Source: HGM04593 sp964458275 (lineage in GTDB: Bacteria > Bacteroidota > Bacteroidia > Bacteroidales > Bacteroidaceae). From it: a DNA stretch of 42,489 nt. The DNA lies in assembly GCA_964458275.1 (NCBI GenBank), contig CAYWIE010000017.1, positions 1-42,489 on the forward strand, read 5' to 3'. Position numbers and translations under genes: made by a program. The notes under the pieces were generated by a model that searched no databases, had not been told where the DNA came from, and was given only the letters and a program-made list of their open reading frames with translations. This document shows positions 1 through 8,071 of the stretch, piece by piece; within the stretch, counting starts at the first letter, position 1, and each line of letters opens with the position of its first letter.

Positions 1-80
1 AAAGTCCTCATAAGTCATTGAACACCAGTGCCGCCATCATTATTTCCCCTCATTCATTAGATTTTTCCAGAGATAATATC

Positions 81-88
81 TAATTTTG
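81..88 (+). promoter_or_regulatory. Candidate -7 box for the GH97 gene
   Basis: TAATTTTG matches the Bacteroidetes -7 consensus TAnnTTTG and lies 61 bp before the GH97 start codon. I could not find a good TTTG -33 element at the expected distance, so only half of the promoter is supported. The rest of positions 1-149 is AT-rich and shows no gene. Confidence 0.35.
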
Positions 89-149
89 TACAATTGTAGT
101 TTATTAAGAAGCTGAAATATAGTATTAATATCAGATAACAATTTTTCCA

Positions 150-2093
150 ATGAAAACGACAAGATTACTTTCCTTTATTCTCATGGCAGTCATCTGCCTC
201 TCCGGTTATGCCCGGAAAGTGGTTACCGCCAAGAGTCCCGACGGACAGACAAGTGTGAATGTAACACTCTCCGACCGCATCTATTACGACGTAGTGAGCC
301 ACAACGAGACCCTGTTGAAGCAGAGTGTGATAGGCATGCAGCTGCGCGACAAGACATTGGGAGAGAACCCCGTTCTGAAGAAAAAGAAAATCAGCAACAT
401 CAAGGAGACGGTAACCCCCCTGTTCCCCTTGAAGTTCAGCAAGGTAGAGAACAACTATACACTGCTCACCCTGCAAATGAAAGGCGGCTACGCAGTCGAT
501 TTCCGCATATACAACGACGGTGTCGCCTTCCGCATGAGAACATCGCTCCCCGGAGAGATAGAGATTTTGCAGGAGAACACCATGTTCCGGTTGGCAGACA
601 GCTGCGACCTTGTGCTGCAGCAGACCGGCGGTTTCAAGACCGGATGCGAGGAGAGCTACTCTATCGTAAAAAGCAACGAGTGGAAGAAAGAAGACAGAAT
701 GTCGGAGCTTCCCATCCTCATCATGGGCAAGAACCAGAAGATTCTGCTCAGCGAATTCGATCTGTACAGCTATCCCGGCCTTTTCCTTAAGGGCAATGCC
801 GACAACAGCTTTTCTGCCATCCAGCCAAAGACACCATTGGAGTATGAGGACCAGGGCGACCGCAGCCAACGCATCCTCAAAGAGGCAGATTATATAGCAA
901 AGACAAGCGGCACACGCACTTTCCCGTGGCGTTATATGCTCATCACTCAGGAGGACGGCAAGCTAGCAGAGAACACAATGCCCATGCGTCTGGCAGGCAA
1001 ATGCCAGATTGAAGACACAAGCTGGATAAAGCCCGGTCAGACATGCTGGGACTGGCTCAACGGCATCCCCTACGGACCTGACGTTACCTTCGAGGGCGGC
1101 ATCAACCTTGACACCTACAAGTACTTTGTGGATTTTGCATCGCGCAACGGCATCCCCTACATAATAATGGACGAAGGCTGGGCTCTCAGCACACGCGATC
1201 CCTACCGCACTAACCCCAAAGTGAACCTTCCCGAACTTATACGTTACGCAAAGTCGAAGAATGTTGGTATCTGGGTGTGGTTGCCCTGGCTCACAGTTGA
1301 GCACCACATGGACCTCTTCGAAAAGTTTGAGGAGTGGGGAATCGCAGGAACAAAAATCGACTTCATGGACCGTCAGGACCAATGGATGATCGACTTCTAC
1401 GAGCGTGCGGCAAAAGAGGCTGCCGAGCATCATATAATGATAGACTTTCACGGCGCCTTCCATCCCAGCGGATTGGAGTATCGCTACCCCAATGTGTTGA
1501 CATACGAAGCCGTTCGCGGAATGGAATATAATGGCGGTTGCCGACCCAACAACAGCATCTGGTTCCCCTTCCTGCGTGGCTCGGCAGGTCCTATGGACTA
1601 TACTCCCGGTCCAATGATCTGTTATCAGCCGGAAGCTCATCGTGGCAACCGCCCGTTCTGTGCCGGCGTAGGAACAAAAACTTATCATCTTGCAGCCTTT
1701 GTCCTCTTTGAGAGCCATCTGCAGATGTTGATGGACAATCCTTGCCGCTATGACCAATGGCCCGATTGCCGCGACTTCATCACAAGCGTTCCTGTGAACT
1801 GGGACGAAACCCGCGTGCTGGCAGCCGAAGCCGGACAGTACATCGTCATGGCAAAGCGCAAGGGTGAGGAGTGGTTCATCGGTGGAATTACAAACGACAA
1901 GAGACGAGAGCTGGACGTAACGCTCGATTTCCTCCCCGAAGGCAAAAGCCTGAAGATGACCTCATTCGTGGATGGCGTGAACGCCAACCGCATGGCCATG
2001 GATTACCGTATGGAGCAGACATCCGTTAACAAAAGTACAAGACTCCGCATAAAGATGGCACGCAACGGTGGATTTGCAGGAGTAATCAAATAA
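150..2093 (+). CDS. Secreted GH97 family glycoside hydrolase, probably retaining alpha-galactosidase type
   Basis: This 647-residue protein has a signal peptide (about residues 1-21), an N-terminal beta-sandwich (about 25-280), a TIM-barrel (about 290-560) and a C-terminal beta domain, the usual GH97 layout and length. GH97 enzymes release alpha-linked galactose or glucose from oligosaccharides in the periplasm or outside the cell. The barrel carries KIDFMDR with Asp404. From what is known of the family, an Asp at this place is the nucleophile in the retaining alpha-galactosidase branch, while the inverting SusB branch lacks it. Glu453 or Glu459, in the TYEAVRGMEY stretch, is the likely acid/base. 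No susC or susD gene is nearby. The next gene starts 18 bp downstream on the same strand, so the two are probably co-transcribed. The family call is firm; substrate and mechanism are inferred from the motif. Confidence 0.88.
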   Translation: MKTTRLLSFILMAVICLSGYARKVVTAKSPDGQTSVNVTLSDRIYYDVVSHNETLLKQSVIGMQLRDKTLGENPVLKKKKISNIKETVTPLFPLKFSKVENNYTLLTLQMKGGYAVDFRIYNDGVAFRMRTSLPGEIEILQENTMFRLADSCDLVLQQTGGFKTGCEESYSIVKSNEWKKEDRMSELPILIMGKNQKILLSEFDLYSYPGLFLKGNADNSFSAIQPKTPLEYEDQGDRSQRILKEADYIAKTSGTRTFPWRYMLITQEDGKLAENTMPMRLAGKCQIEDTSWIKPGQTCWDWLNGIPYGPDVTFEGGINLDTYKYFVDFASRNGIPYIIMDEGWALSTRDPYRTNPKVNLPELIRYAKSKNVGIWVWLPWLTVEHHMDLFEKFEEWGIAGTKIDFMDRQDQWMIDFYERAAKEAAEHHIMIDFHGAFHPSGLEYRYPNVLTYEAVRGMEYNGGCRPNNSIWFPFLRGSAGPMDYTPGPMICYQPEAHRGNRPFCAGVGTKTYHLAAFVLFESHLQMLMDNPCRYDQWPDCRDFITSVPVNWDETRVLAAEAGQYIVMAKRKGEEWFIGGITNDKRRELDVTLDFLPEGKSLKMTSFVDGVNANRMAMDYRMEQTSVNKSTRLRIKMARNGGFAGVIK

Positions 2094-2111
2094 TAGAAAA
2101 GACTTACAGAT

Positions 2112-3605
2112 ATGAATAGAATAAAACTTTTTATCGCATCGGCAGCACTGACACTGATGGCTGCCTCATGCACATCGCCCGACACAGGAAAATGTCCGCA
2201 GAATTGCCGGCAGAACCGTTGTGCCATCGAAAAGAGCAACAACAAAGAACTCAGCTTCGAATCCTCGGACAAGGACCTCGAACTGACATTCTATTGGGGC
2301 AAGAAGATGGCGCTCTCATACGCACACGACGGCGGCGACCCCGTAGGCTGCTGGTACGAAGCTGCCCTGCCCCACCGTGCCGCATTCTGCATGCGCGACG
2401 CATCGCACCAGAGCATAGGCGCAGAGATTCTGGGACTATCAAGACACAACTTCAACATGATGTCGAAATTTGTCTCAAACATAAGCGAAGCAAAGGACTG
2501 GTGCACATATTGGGAAATTGACAAGAACGACAAGCCCTGCCCTGCCGACTATACAAACGACAACGACTTCTGGTACAACCTCAACGCCAACTTCGATGTG
2601 ATGTATGCCTGCTGGCGTCTCTACGAATGGACAGGCGACAGACGTTACTTGGAGGATGCAGCGTTCAACAAGTTCTACTCGCTGTCTGCCAAAGAGTATG
2701 TAGACAGCTGGCAGCTGAACCCCGAACAGATGCTCACCCGCACACGCGAAGTCAACCGCAAGCCCGATGCAAAGAGCTTCGGCATTGCACGCGGAGTACC
2801 CTCATACGTTGAGAGCTACGGTGGACTTTACAGCAGTTCGGACCTCATAGCCACCATTTATGGCGGATACGACGCATACAGCAAAATGCTCGCCGAGACC
2901 GGCAACAGCGAAAAGAGCGCACAGATGGCAGCGCGTGCCGAAGAGTATCGCCGCCACCTCGACGAGAAATGGTGGAGCGACGACATCAACAGCTACCACA
3001 CCTTCTGGACAAACAAAGGCGAGTTTGCCGATGGCGAGGGACTGACACACGTCATCTGGTTCGGCGCAGTAAAGGAGGCAGCACGCATCAAGGGCACAGT
3101 GGAGAAAATGCTCGCACGCAAGGAGTGGAACATAGAGAACATATCTTACTTCCCGCTTCTGTGGTATCGCTACAACTACAACGACGAAGCATACAAGATA
3201 CTGAAAGACATCGTGCTTGCCAAACGTTGCGAATACCCCGAAGTATCATACGGAATGGTCGAGGGCATCATAAGCGGAACTATGGGCATAGAGCCAAGCG
3301 CATCGAAAAAGCGTATCACTACCCTGCCTAAAATCACAGGAGACAATTATCTTCAGGTGAACAACCTGCCCATACTCGGCGGTACAATAGATGTACGCCA
3401 CAACAGCAACAAAGCATCACATCTGCTCAACAACACCCCCGACGAAATAACATGGGAGGCAGCCTTCGTTGGAGATTTTGAGAACATCCTCGTTAACGGA
3501 AAAAGCATGAAAGCGATGAAGCGCACCGATGCAATGGGACAGACAATCTCGTTTGCCGAAATCAAATTGGGCAAAGGCGAGAAGGCCTGCTGCTGTATCA
3601 GATAG
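2112..3605 (+). CDS. Lipoprotein with a six-hairpin (alpha/alpha toroid) glycosidase-like fold
   Basis: The 497-residue protein begins with a lipoprotein signal: a hydrophobic stretch to about residue 18, then MAASC with a lipobox cysteine. The body is rich in Trp, Tyr and acidic residues in helical repeats. Segments such as FCMRDASHQ, DFWYNLNANFDVMYACWRLYEWTGD-type text and FGIARGVPSYVESYGG are typical of six-hairpin glycosidases (the GH63/GH78/GH15 fold class). The last ~100 residues look like a beta domain. I do not recognise a numbered family, and the catalytic acids cannot be assigned. It lies 18 bp after the GH97 gene, so it probably acts with it on the same glycan, presumably anchored in a membrane facing the periplasm or outside. 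It ends at a strong bidirectional hairpin. Confidence 0.7.
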   Translation: MNRIKLFIASAALTLMAASCTSPDTGKCPQNCRQNRCAIEKSNNKELSFESSDKDLELTFYWGKKMALSYAHDGGDPVGCWYEAALPHRAAFCMRDASHQSIGAEILGLSRHNFNMMSKFVSNISEAKDWCTYWEIDKNDKPCPADYTNDNDFWYNLNANFDVMYACWRLYEWTGDRRYLEDAAFNKFYSLSAKEYVDSWQLNPEQMLTRTREVNRKPDAKSFGIARGVPSYVESYGGLYSSSDLIATIYGGYDAYSKMLAETGNSEKSAQMAARAEEYRRHLDEKWWSDDINSYHTFWTNKGEFADGEGLTHVIWFGAVKEAARIKGTVEKMLARKEWNIENISYFPLLWYRYNYNDEAYKILKDIVLAKRCEYPEVSYGMVEGIISGTMGIEPSASKKRITTLPKITGDNYLQVNNLPILGGTIDVRHNSNKASHLLNNTPDEITWEAAFVGDFENILVNGKSMKAMKRTDAMGQTISFAEIKLGKGEKACCCIR

Positions 3606-3621
3606 CATCAATTCCGGTATA

Positions 3622-3671
3622 TTACAAAAAGTACATCCACCGCGATTTTGCGGTGGATGTACTTTTTGTAA
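3622..3671. terminator. Bidirectional intrinsic terminator, perfect 22-bp stem
   Basis: The arms at 3622-3643 and 3650-3671 are perfect reverse complements with a 6-base loop. Each arm starts or ends in a run of five A or T, so the hairpin is followed by U-rich RNA in both directions. It lies between convergent stop codons at 3605 and 3711 and can end both operons. Confidence 0.9.
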
Positions 3672-3710
3672 GAATATATGAAGGCGTGATTGCACCTGCA
3701 TACAGCCACA

Positions 3711-5660
3711 CTATTCTATATCAAGAACGTCCCAATCCTTCAATTTACGGAGCGTTTCGAGTCTGAATGCATCGGGCCATGCCACAAGCCAATTGTTTAT
3801 ACGCGATTTTCCCGGTGTGCCGCCGAACCCCCATCGGCAATTGAAGAACGCTTCGTTCTGACTGCCTACGGGACGTAGAAGACCGTTTATTTCGAGAGTG
3901 CCGTCTGATATAAGCTGGCAACCGTTTGCCCATATTGCAAGCGCCTTCTCGCGCCATATGTCCCTGCCGGTAAGTTCGGCAAGGCGCAGCCATTCGCCCA
4001 CCCACAACAGAGCATAAACATCAAGGTGGTGGTGCTGCACAGAGACAGAGGTCGCGCCGAATGTATTGTAGCCGTACACTTCCATATCCGAGTCGCCCTC
4101 ATAGTTTGCAGTGTAGTGCCACAGCCATGTGGAGAGGTAGTTCGATATGCGCTCGGCATGGTCTATGTAAACAGAATCGCCGGTGGCGTCAAACAGTTGA
4201 AGCGAGGCACGAAGCATGGGCATGGACGACTCCTTGTCGACGCACCATGTGTCGAGGGCTCCTGCCGTTGTGTATCCGTTCTTGAGGAATTCGTCGTAGT
4301 AATAGTTGTATGCGTTGAGCGCAGAGTTCATATACTCCTTATTGCCGGTGAGAGTGTATGCCTGTATCATGGGAGCTATCATGAAAGCCCCTACCGTACC
4401 GTCGCGATAGAGACACTCGCCCCATTCGTTCCATCCCTTGCCATAGACACCGATGGTCATCTGGCGGGCTCTCACAAAGTCGCATATTGCGAGAGCAACA
4501 TCTTTTACCCTTGCCGTACGCTGCGGTTCGTTGCACTTTTCGAGAAGCGTTGCTGTCTCGAAGAAGTTGTAGGCGGCTGTACCGAGGTTGCAGGCATCGG
4601 AGACTATGCCGCTCTTGCCCGAAAGGATGTTGTCGTAACTGATGACGTAGAATCCGTTGGGACGCTGTGTGGCGGGCGCTGTCCATGTGTCGATGGCTGC
4701 AATGGCCTTGTCTTTGGAATCTGCGTCGCCGCCCATCAGATAGTCTGTAAGCAGGGAGTTGATGAAAGAGGAGTTTTGTCCGCACCATCCTATTTCGTAC
4801 TTGATGAAAGGACGCTGCTTCCAGCTGCCGTTTCCGTCAGGGACAAGCCCTATGCTGAACCCTTTGTATCCGGGCTCCTCTGCCCAAAGGGATTCTTTGG
4901 CGTATCGTATGCCATACTCCCACGCTTCGTCGGCAGGAATTACTTGCGGGTAGTTTTTCGCCGCCATTCTCCACGCTTGGTCGATAAATGGCGCAATCGG
5001 GTCGGCACCTGCGGTTTTTTCGTTTACAAGGATGTAGGCTTGCAGCTGTTTCTTGTCGCCTTTGTTCATTGAGAGCCGTTTGGCATAGGCATCACCGTAG
5101 CGGTTCTTGTCGATGTAGGTGAAAGGACGCTCCTCTTCGGGAAGGATGAGCGTGTGGGTGGTTGCAAGGCTGTCGGGATACATGCTGCAAGAGAACGCTT
5201 CGCTCTCGTCGGCAGGCAGGTCGCTCCACATTGCTATGGTGTATTTTGTGCTTTCCGAGTATGTGGCACCGGGGATGGGGGTACGACGGTAGGAGTACGT
5301 GTGGCACACTCCGTCTGTTTCGTAACCCTTGGGTTCCTTGCCCCTGCCCCATTGGTTGCCGTCGTAGCAGACCGAGGGGATAATGGAACGATGGCAACGC
5401 GCATTATGGCGTATGTCGAGCGTAAGGCGTACACTGTCAAGAGATTCGAGTGCCTCAAAGGTTCTTGTTATCTTTATTGTGTTGGAGTCTATGCGCTCTA
5501 CTTTGTCGGTAGCGCGAAGACCATCGGCATTGTATGGAACTATTTCGCCCACTGCCTCTCCGTCGAAATAGAGCTTGCTGTTGCCTACATACAAGTGCGA
5601 ACTGTTGCCGCAACCTGCAAGAAGTGCAAGCAGCAGTGTTAAAATAAGTGTGTTTCTCAT
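3711..5660 (-). CDS. Large lipoprotein with six-hairpin glycosidase-like C-terminal half, function unknown
   Basis: The 649-residue product has a lipoprotein signal peptide ending LLALLAGC (Cys about residue 17). Residues ~25-200 look like a beta-sandwich. Residues ~220-640 are helical, with repeated Trp/Tyr motifs such as GYTTAGALDTWCVDKESS, VQHHHLDVYALLWVGEWLRLAELTG and a late NCRWGFGGTPG, which resemble alpha/alpha-toroid glycosidases or lyases. I cannot name the family or the substrate. It starts 30 bp after the rsgA stop and has no clear promoter of its own there, so it appears to be the third gene of an frr-rsgA operon. That is an unexpected partner for translation genes and may only reflect read-through. 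It is convergent with the upstream glycosidase pair. Confidence 0.65.
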   Translation of the reverse strand: MRNTLILTLLLALLAGCGNSSHLYVGNSKLYFDGEAVGEIVPYNADGLRATDKVERIDSNTIKITRTFEALESLDSVRLTLDIRHNARCHRSIIPSVCYDGNQWGRGKEPKGYETDGVCHTYSYRRTPIPGATYSESTKYTIAMWSDLPADESEAFSCSMYPDSLATTHTLILPEEERPFTYIDKNRYGDAYAKRLSMNKGDKKQLQAYILVNEKTAGADPIAPFIDQAWRMAAKNYPQVIPADEAWEYGIRYAKESLWAEEPGYKGFSIGLVPDGNGSWKQRPFIKYEIGWCGQNSSFINSLLTDYLMGGDADSKDKAIAAIDTWTAPATQRPNGFYVISYDNILSGKSGIVSDACNLGTAAYNFFETATLLEKCNEPQRTARVKDVALAICDFVRARQMTIGVYGKGWNEWGECLYRDGTVGAFMIAPMIQAYTLTGNKEYMNSALNAYNYYYDEFLKNGYTTAGALDTWCVDKESSMPMLRASLQLFDATGDSVYIDHAERISNYLSTWLWHYTANYEGDSDMEVYGYNTFGATSVSVQHHHLDVYALLWVGEWLRLAELTGRDIWREKALAIWANGCQLISDGTLEINGLLRPVGSQNEAFFNCRWGFGGTPGKSRINNWLVAWPDAFRLETLRKLKDWDVLDIE

Positions 5661-5690
5661 AAGTAAATGATTGATTTTTCGGGTGGCTGA

Positions 5691-6620
5691 TTACTCCGAT
5701 GCGCGGTATTTTCCCTCTTTTTTCTCTTCTATCATGCTCAGATATGAGGCATAGCGCGAAAGGGCTATTTCGCCTTTTTCCACAGCTTCGAGAACGGCGC
5801 AGCCCGGTTCGTGTATGTGGGTACAATTGCCGAAGCGACAAGCCTTTGAGCACTCGAAAATTTCGAGGAAATAGTCGGCAATCTCCTCTATCTCCATGTC
5901 GTATGTGCCAAAGCCTTTTACTCCCGGAGTGTCTACAAGATAGCTGCCGGGAAGGAATTCAAACATTTCGGAATAGGTGGTCGTATGCATTCCCTTGTTG
6001 TGGGTCTTTGAGATTTCACCTATGCGTGCTGCCGTTTCGGGAGAGATTGCGTTCACAAGACTCGATTTTCCCACGCCCGAATTCCCGGCAAGCAGCGAAA
6101 TATTGCCGTTGACAATCTCCTTGAGCTCGTCTATGCCTGTGCCTGTTGCTGCCGAAGCGCGGACACAACGGTACCCCACCTTGCTGTAAAGAGTTATGAG
6201 GCTCTCCATTGTCTGCTGCTCGGATGGGCTGTAAAGGTCGGCCTTGTTGAACACAAGCACCACAGGTACCCTGTATGCTTCTGCCGAAGCAAGGAAACGA
6301 TCGATGAAGGTAGTGGAAGTTACCGGGTAGTTGACTGTTACGACAAGCAGGCATATATCGACATTGGCTGCCAATATATGCGACTGCTTGGAGAGGTTGG
6401 ATGCCTTGCGTACAATGTAGTTGCGACGGGGAAGAATGTCGCTGATGTATGCAGTGTTGTCTTCGCGCATTGATATTGTTACACGGTCGCCCACTGCCAC
6501 TGGGTTGGTGCTTTTGATGTCCTTGAGACGGAAATTGCCCTTTATGCGACATTCCACATCTCCGTCTCCGGTCTTTACGGTGTATATGTTACCGGTGTTC
6601 TTTATTACTAATCCCTGCAC
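5691..6620 (-). CDS. rsgA: Small ribosomal subunit biogenesis GTPase RsgA
   Basis: RsgA is a circularly permuted GTPase that acts late in 30S subunit maturation. The 309-residue protein has an N-terminal OB-fold (about 1-70), then G4 NKAD (125-128), G1 GNSGVGKSS (179-187) and G3 DTPG (230-233) in the permuted order that defines the family. A C-terminal zinc knuckle follows, with Cys261, Cys266, His268 and Cys274. The length is normal. The start is GTG: an in-frame stop lies six codons upstream and no ATG intervenes. It begins 30 bp after the frr stop, so the two translation genes form an operon. Confidence 0.96.
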   Translation of the reverse strand: MQGLVIKNTGNIYTVKTGDGDVECRIKGNFRLKDIKSTNPVAVGDRVTISMREDNTAYISDILPRRNYIVRKASNLSKQSHILAANVDICLLVVTVNYPVTSTTFIDRFLASAEAYRVPVVLVFNKADLYSPSEQQTMESLITLYSKVGYRCVRASAATGTGIDELKEIVNGNISLLAGNSGVGKSSLVNAISPETAARIGEISKTHNKGMHTTTYSEMFEFLPGSYLVDTPGVKGFGTYDMEIEEIADYFLEIFECSKACRFGNCTHIHEPGCAVLEAVEKGEIALSRYASYLSMIEEKKEGKYRASE

Positions 6621-6650
6621 GCTCGGTGTCTGTTTTTTAGAAGCTGTTTG

Positions 6651-7211
6651 TTATACTGTCATAATCTCTTTCTCCTTAGCGGCAAAGAGCTCTTCTGTCT
6701 TTTTGATATATTTGTCGTGAATACGCTGCAAGCTCTCTTCGCCGTCCTTCTCCATATCTTCGGGGAGTCCGTCCTTGATTGCTTTCTTGAGCGTGTCGAT
6801 GCCGTCGCGACGTGCGTTGCGGATGCTTATCTTCGCTGTCTCCATCTCCTTGGCACACTGCTTTACAAGCTGCTGGCGACGCTCTCCTGTCAACGGGGGA
6901 ATGGCGATGATGATTACCTCGCCGTTGTTGGCGGGCATGATGCCTACGGGAGAGTCTATGATTGCTTTCTCTATTGCATGGAACATGCTCTTGTCCCACG
7001 GTTTGATGGATATTGTCCTGAGGTCGGGGGTGGTGATGGTTGCCACGTTGTTCAAGGGAACCTCGGAACCGTAGGAGTTGACACGCACACAGTCGAGAAT
7101 GTGTACATTGGCTTTACCGGCGCGAATGTGGGAGAACTCCTCTTCGAGATGCATTACTGCCATCTCCATCATCTCTTCGCAGTCATTCAAACATGCTTTT
7201 ACGTCTAACAT
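6651..7211 (-). CDS. frr: Ribosome recycling factor
   Basis: This 186-residue protein matches the ribosome recycling factor, which with EF-G splits the post-termination ribosome in the cytoplasm. It shows the N-terminal helix with HIRAGKA, the central PLNNVATITTPDLRTISIKPWD block, then IPPLTGERRQQLVK and a helical C-terminus, all in the usual order. Length is standard (about 185). It is the first gene of a leftward operon with rsgA. A TAnnTTTG-type promoter lies at 7276-7309, about 65 bp upstream of its start. Confidence 0.97.
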   Translation of the reverse strand: MLDVKACLNDCEEMMEMAVMHLEEEFSHIRAGKANVHILDCVRVNSYGSEVPLNNVATITTPDLRTISIKPWDKSMFHAIEKAIIDSPVGIMPANNGEVIIIAIPPLTGERRQQLVKQCAKEMETAKISIRNARRDGIDTLKKAIKDGLPEDMEKDGEESLQRIHDKYIKKTEELFAAKEKEIMTV

Positions 7212-7275
7212 AATATTTTGTTTTAGGTTTTATATTGTTAATTTCTAACCGAAGCTTCAACGCCCGGTATTTCTA

Positions 7276-7309
7276 CAAAAATAGAGATTATACAGAAACC
7301 AATATCAAA
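7276..7309 (-). promoter_or_regulatory. Candidate promoter for frr-rsgA
   Basis: On the minus strand TATTTTTG (7283-7276) fits TAnnTTTG. TTTG at 7309-7306 lies 22 bp upstream of it, slightly longer than the common spacing. Confidence 0.5.
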
Positions 7310-7540
7310 TTTTACATCTTTTAACAAACGAAAAGAATAGAAAACTGCAATCCAAGCTTTCTATATTTAGAAGCTGCTCCCCGAGAACGGGGAACTGACA
7401 AAAAACAGGGACAAAGGACCACAGAACCGGCGGCAGGTTGCCCCACTTTTACAACGTTTTTATTTTCAGTAAGATAAACACAGGGAAGAGCTATCAACAA
7501 AGTGTTGAAAACTTTAGAATAAAAATATTTGCAATTTATA

Positions 7541-7560
7541 GTGGGGAATTGTGGGGAATT
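7541..7560 (+). promoter_or_regulatory. Two tandem TGGGG boxes, candidate MraZ operator
   Basis: GTGGGGAATT occurs twice head to tail (7541-7550 and 7551-7560). This places TGGGG at 7542-7546 and 7552-7556 with a 5-base gap. E. coli MraZ is known to bind TGGGN repeats with 5-base gaps upstream of its own gene. Here the boxes end right at the -33 element of the mraZ promoter, where binding would hinder RNA polymerase. Autoregulation is inferred. Confidence 0.65.
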
Positions 7561-7591
7561 TTGTAATTTTGAAGCGAATATGCTAATTTTG
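7560..7591 (+). promoter_or_regulatory. mraZ/dcw promoter (TTTG-N20-TAATTTTG)
   Basis: TTTG at 7560-7563 and TAATTTTG at 7584-7591 are separated by exactly 20 bp, the classic Bacteroidetes arrangement. Transcription would start about 7595-7598, leaving a leader of fewer than ten bases before the mraZ ATG at 7604. A second TAATTTTG at 7564-7571 lacks a matching -33 element. Confidence 0.65.
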
Positions 7592-7603
7592 GGTAGATAA
7601 GCT

Positions 7604-8071
7604 ATGCGTTTCATCGGCAACATAGAAGCAAAGACTGACAGCAAAGGACGAGTGTTCGTTCCCGCAACTTTCAGACGCACACTCCGCGAAAACGGAGTGG
7701 AAAAGCTTATTATGCGCAAGGACATATTCCACAAATGCCTTGTCCTATACCCCGAAGAGACCTGGAACAAGCGGCTTGATGCACTGCAAGAGAGGCTCAA
7801 TGTATGGGACAGAGAACAGCAGAATCTCATGCGTACTTTCGTATCGAAAGCCGAAGAGGTATCACTCGACAGCAACGGCAGAATACTGATACCCAAACGA
7901 TACATGGAGCTTGCCGGCATAGAGCAGGAAGTAAGTTTCATTGGCATGAACGACACAATAGAAATTTGGGCAACAGACAAGTTCGAGGAGAATCTCATGG
8001 ATGCAGACACATTCAGCATTGAGATTGAAAAGACAATGTCCGGACAAAAGAATGTAAACGACAATGACTGA
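7604..8071 (+). CDS. mraZ: Transcriptional regulator MraZ
   Basis: MraZ is a DNA-binding regulator of the division and wall cluster. The 155-residue protein has two SpoVT/AbrB-like units, seen as DSKGRVFVPATFR (about 13-25) and DSNGRILIPKRYMELAG (about 88-104), each with the DxxGR signature. The MRFIGNIEAK start is typical of the family in this order. It heads the dcw cluster. Its stop overlaps the rsmH start by 8 bp, so the two are translationally coupled. Two TGGGG boxes upstream of its promoter suggest that it controls its own operon. Confidence 0.96.
   Translation: MRFIGNIEAKTDSKGRVFVPATFRRTLRENGVEKLIMRKDIFHKCLVLYPEETWNKRLDALQERLNVWDREQQNLMRTFVSKAEEVSLDSNGRILIPKRYMELAGIEQEVSFIGMNDTIEIWATDKFEENLMDADTFSIEIEKTMSGQKNVNDND

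Larger units (their letters stand above)
7212..7603. other. Divergent intergenic control region between frr and mraZ
   Basis: These 392 bp hold no convincing gene. They contain the leftward frr promoter near 7276-7309, a small hairpin with an AGAA tetraloop and six-pair stem at 7378-7393, and the rightward mraZ promoter with two tandem GTGGGGAATT units just upstream. The middle (about 7394-7520) is otherwise featureless to me. Confidence 0.6.

Noticed and set aside
4026..5072. 348-codon rightward frame
   Set aside because: It lies fully antisense to the six-hairpin lipoprotein gene, has a Val/Cys/Gly-heavy composition and matches no domain. It is a codon-bias shadow.
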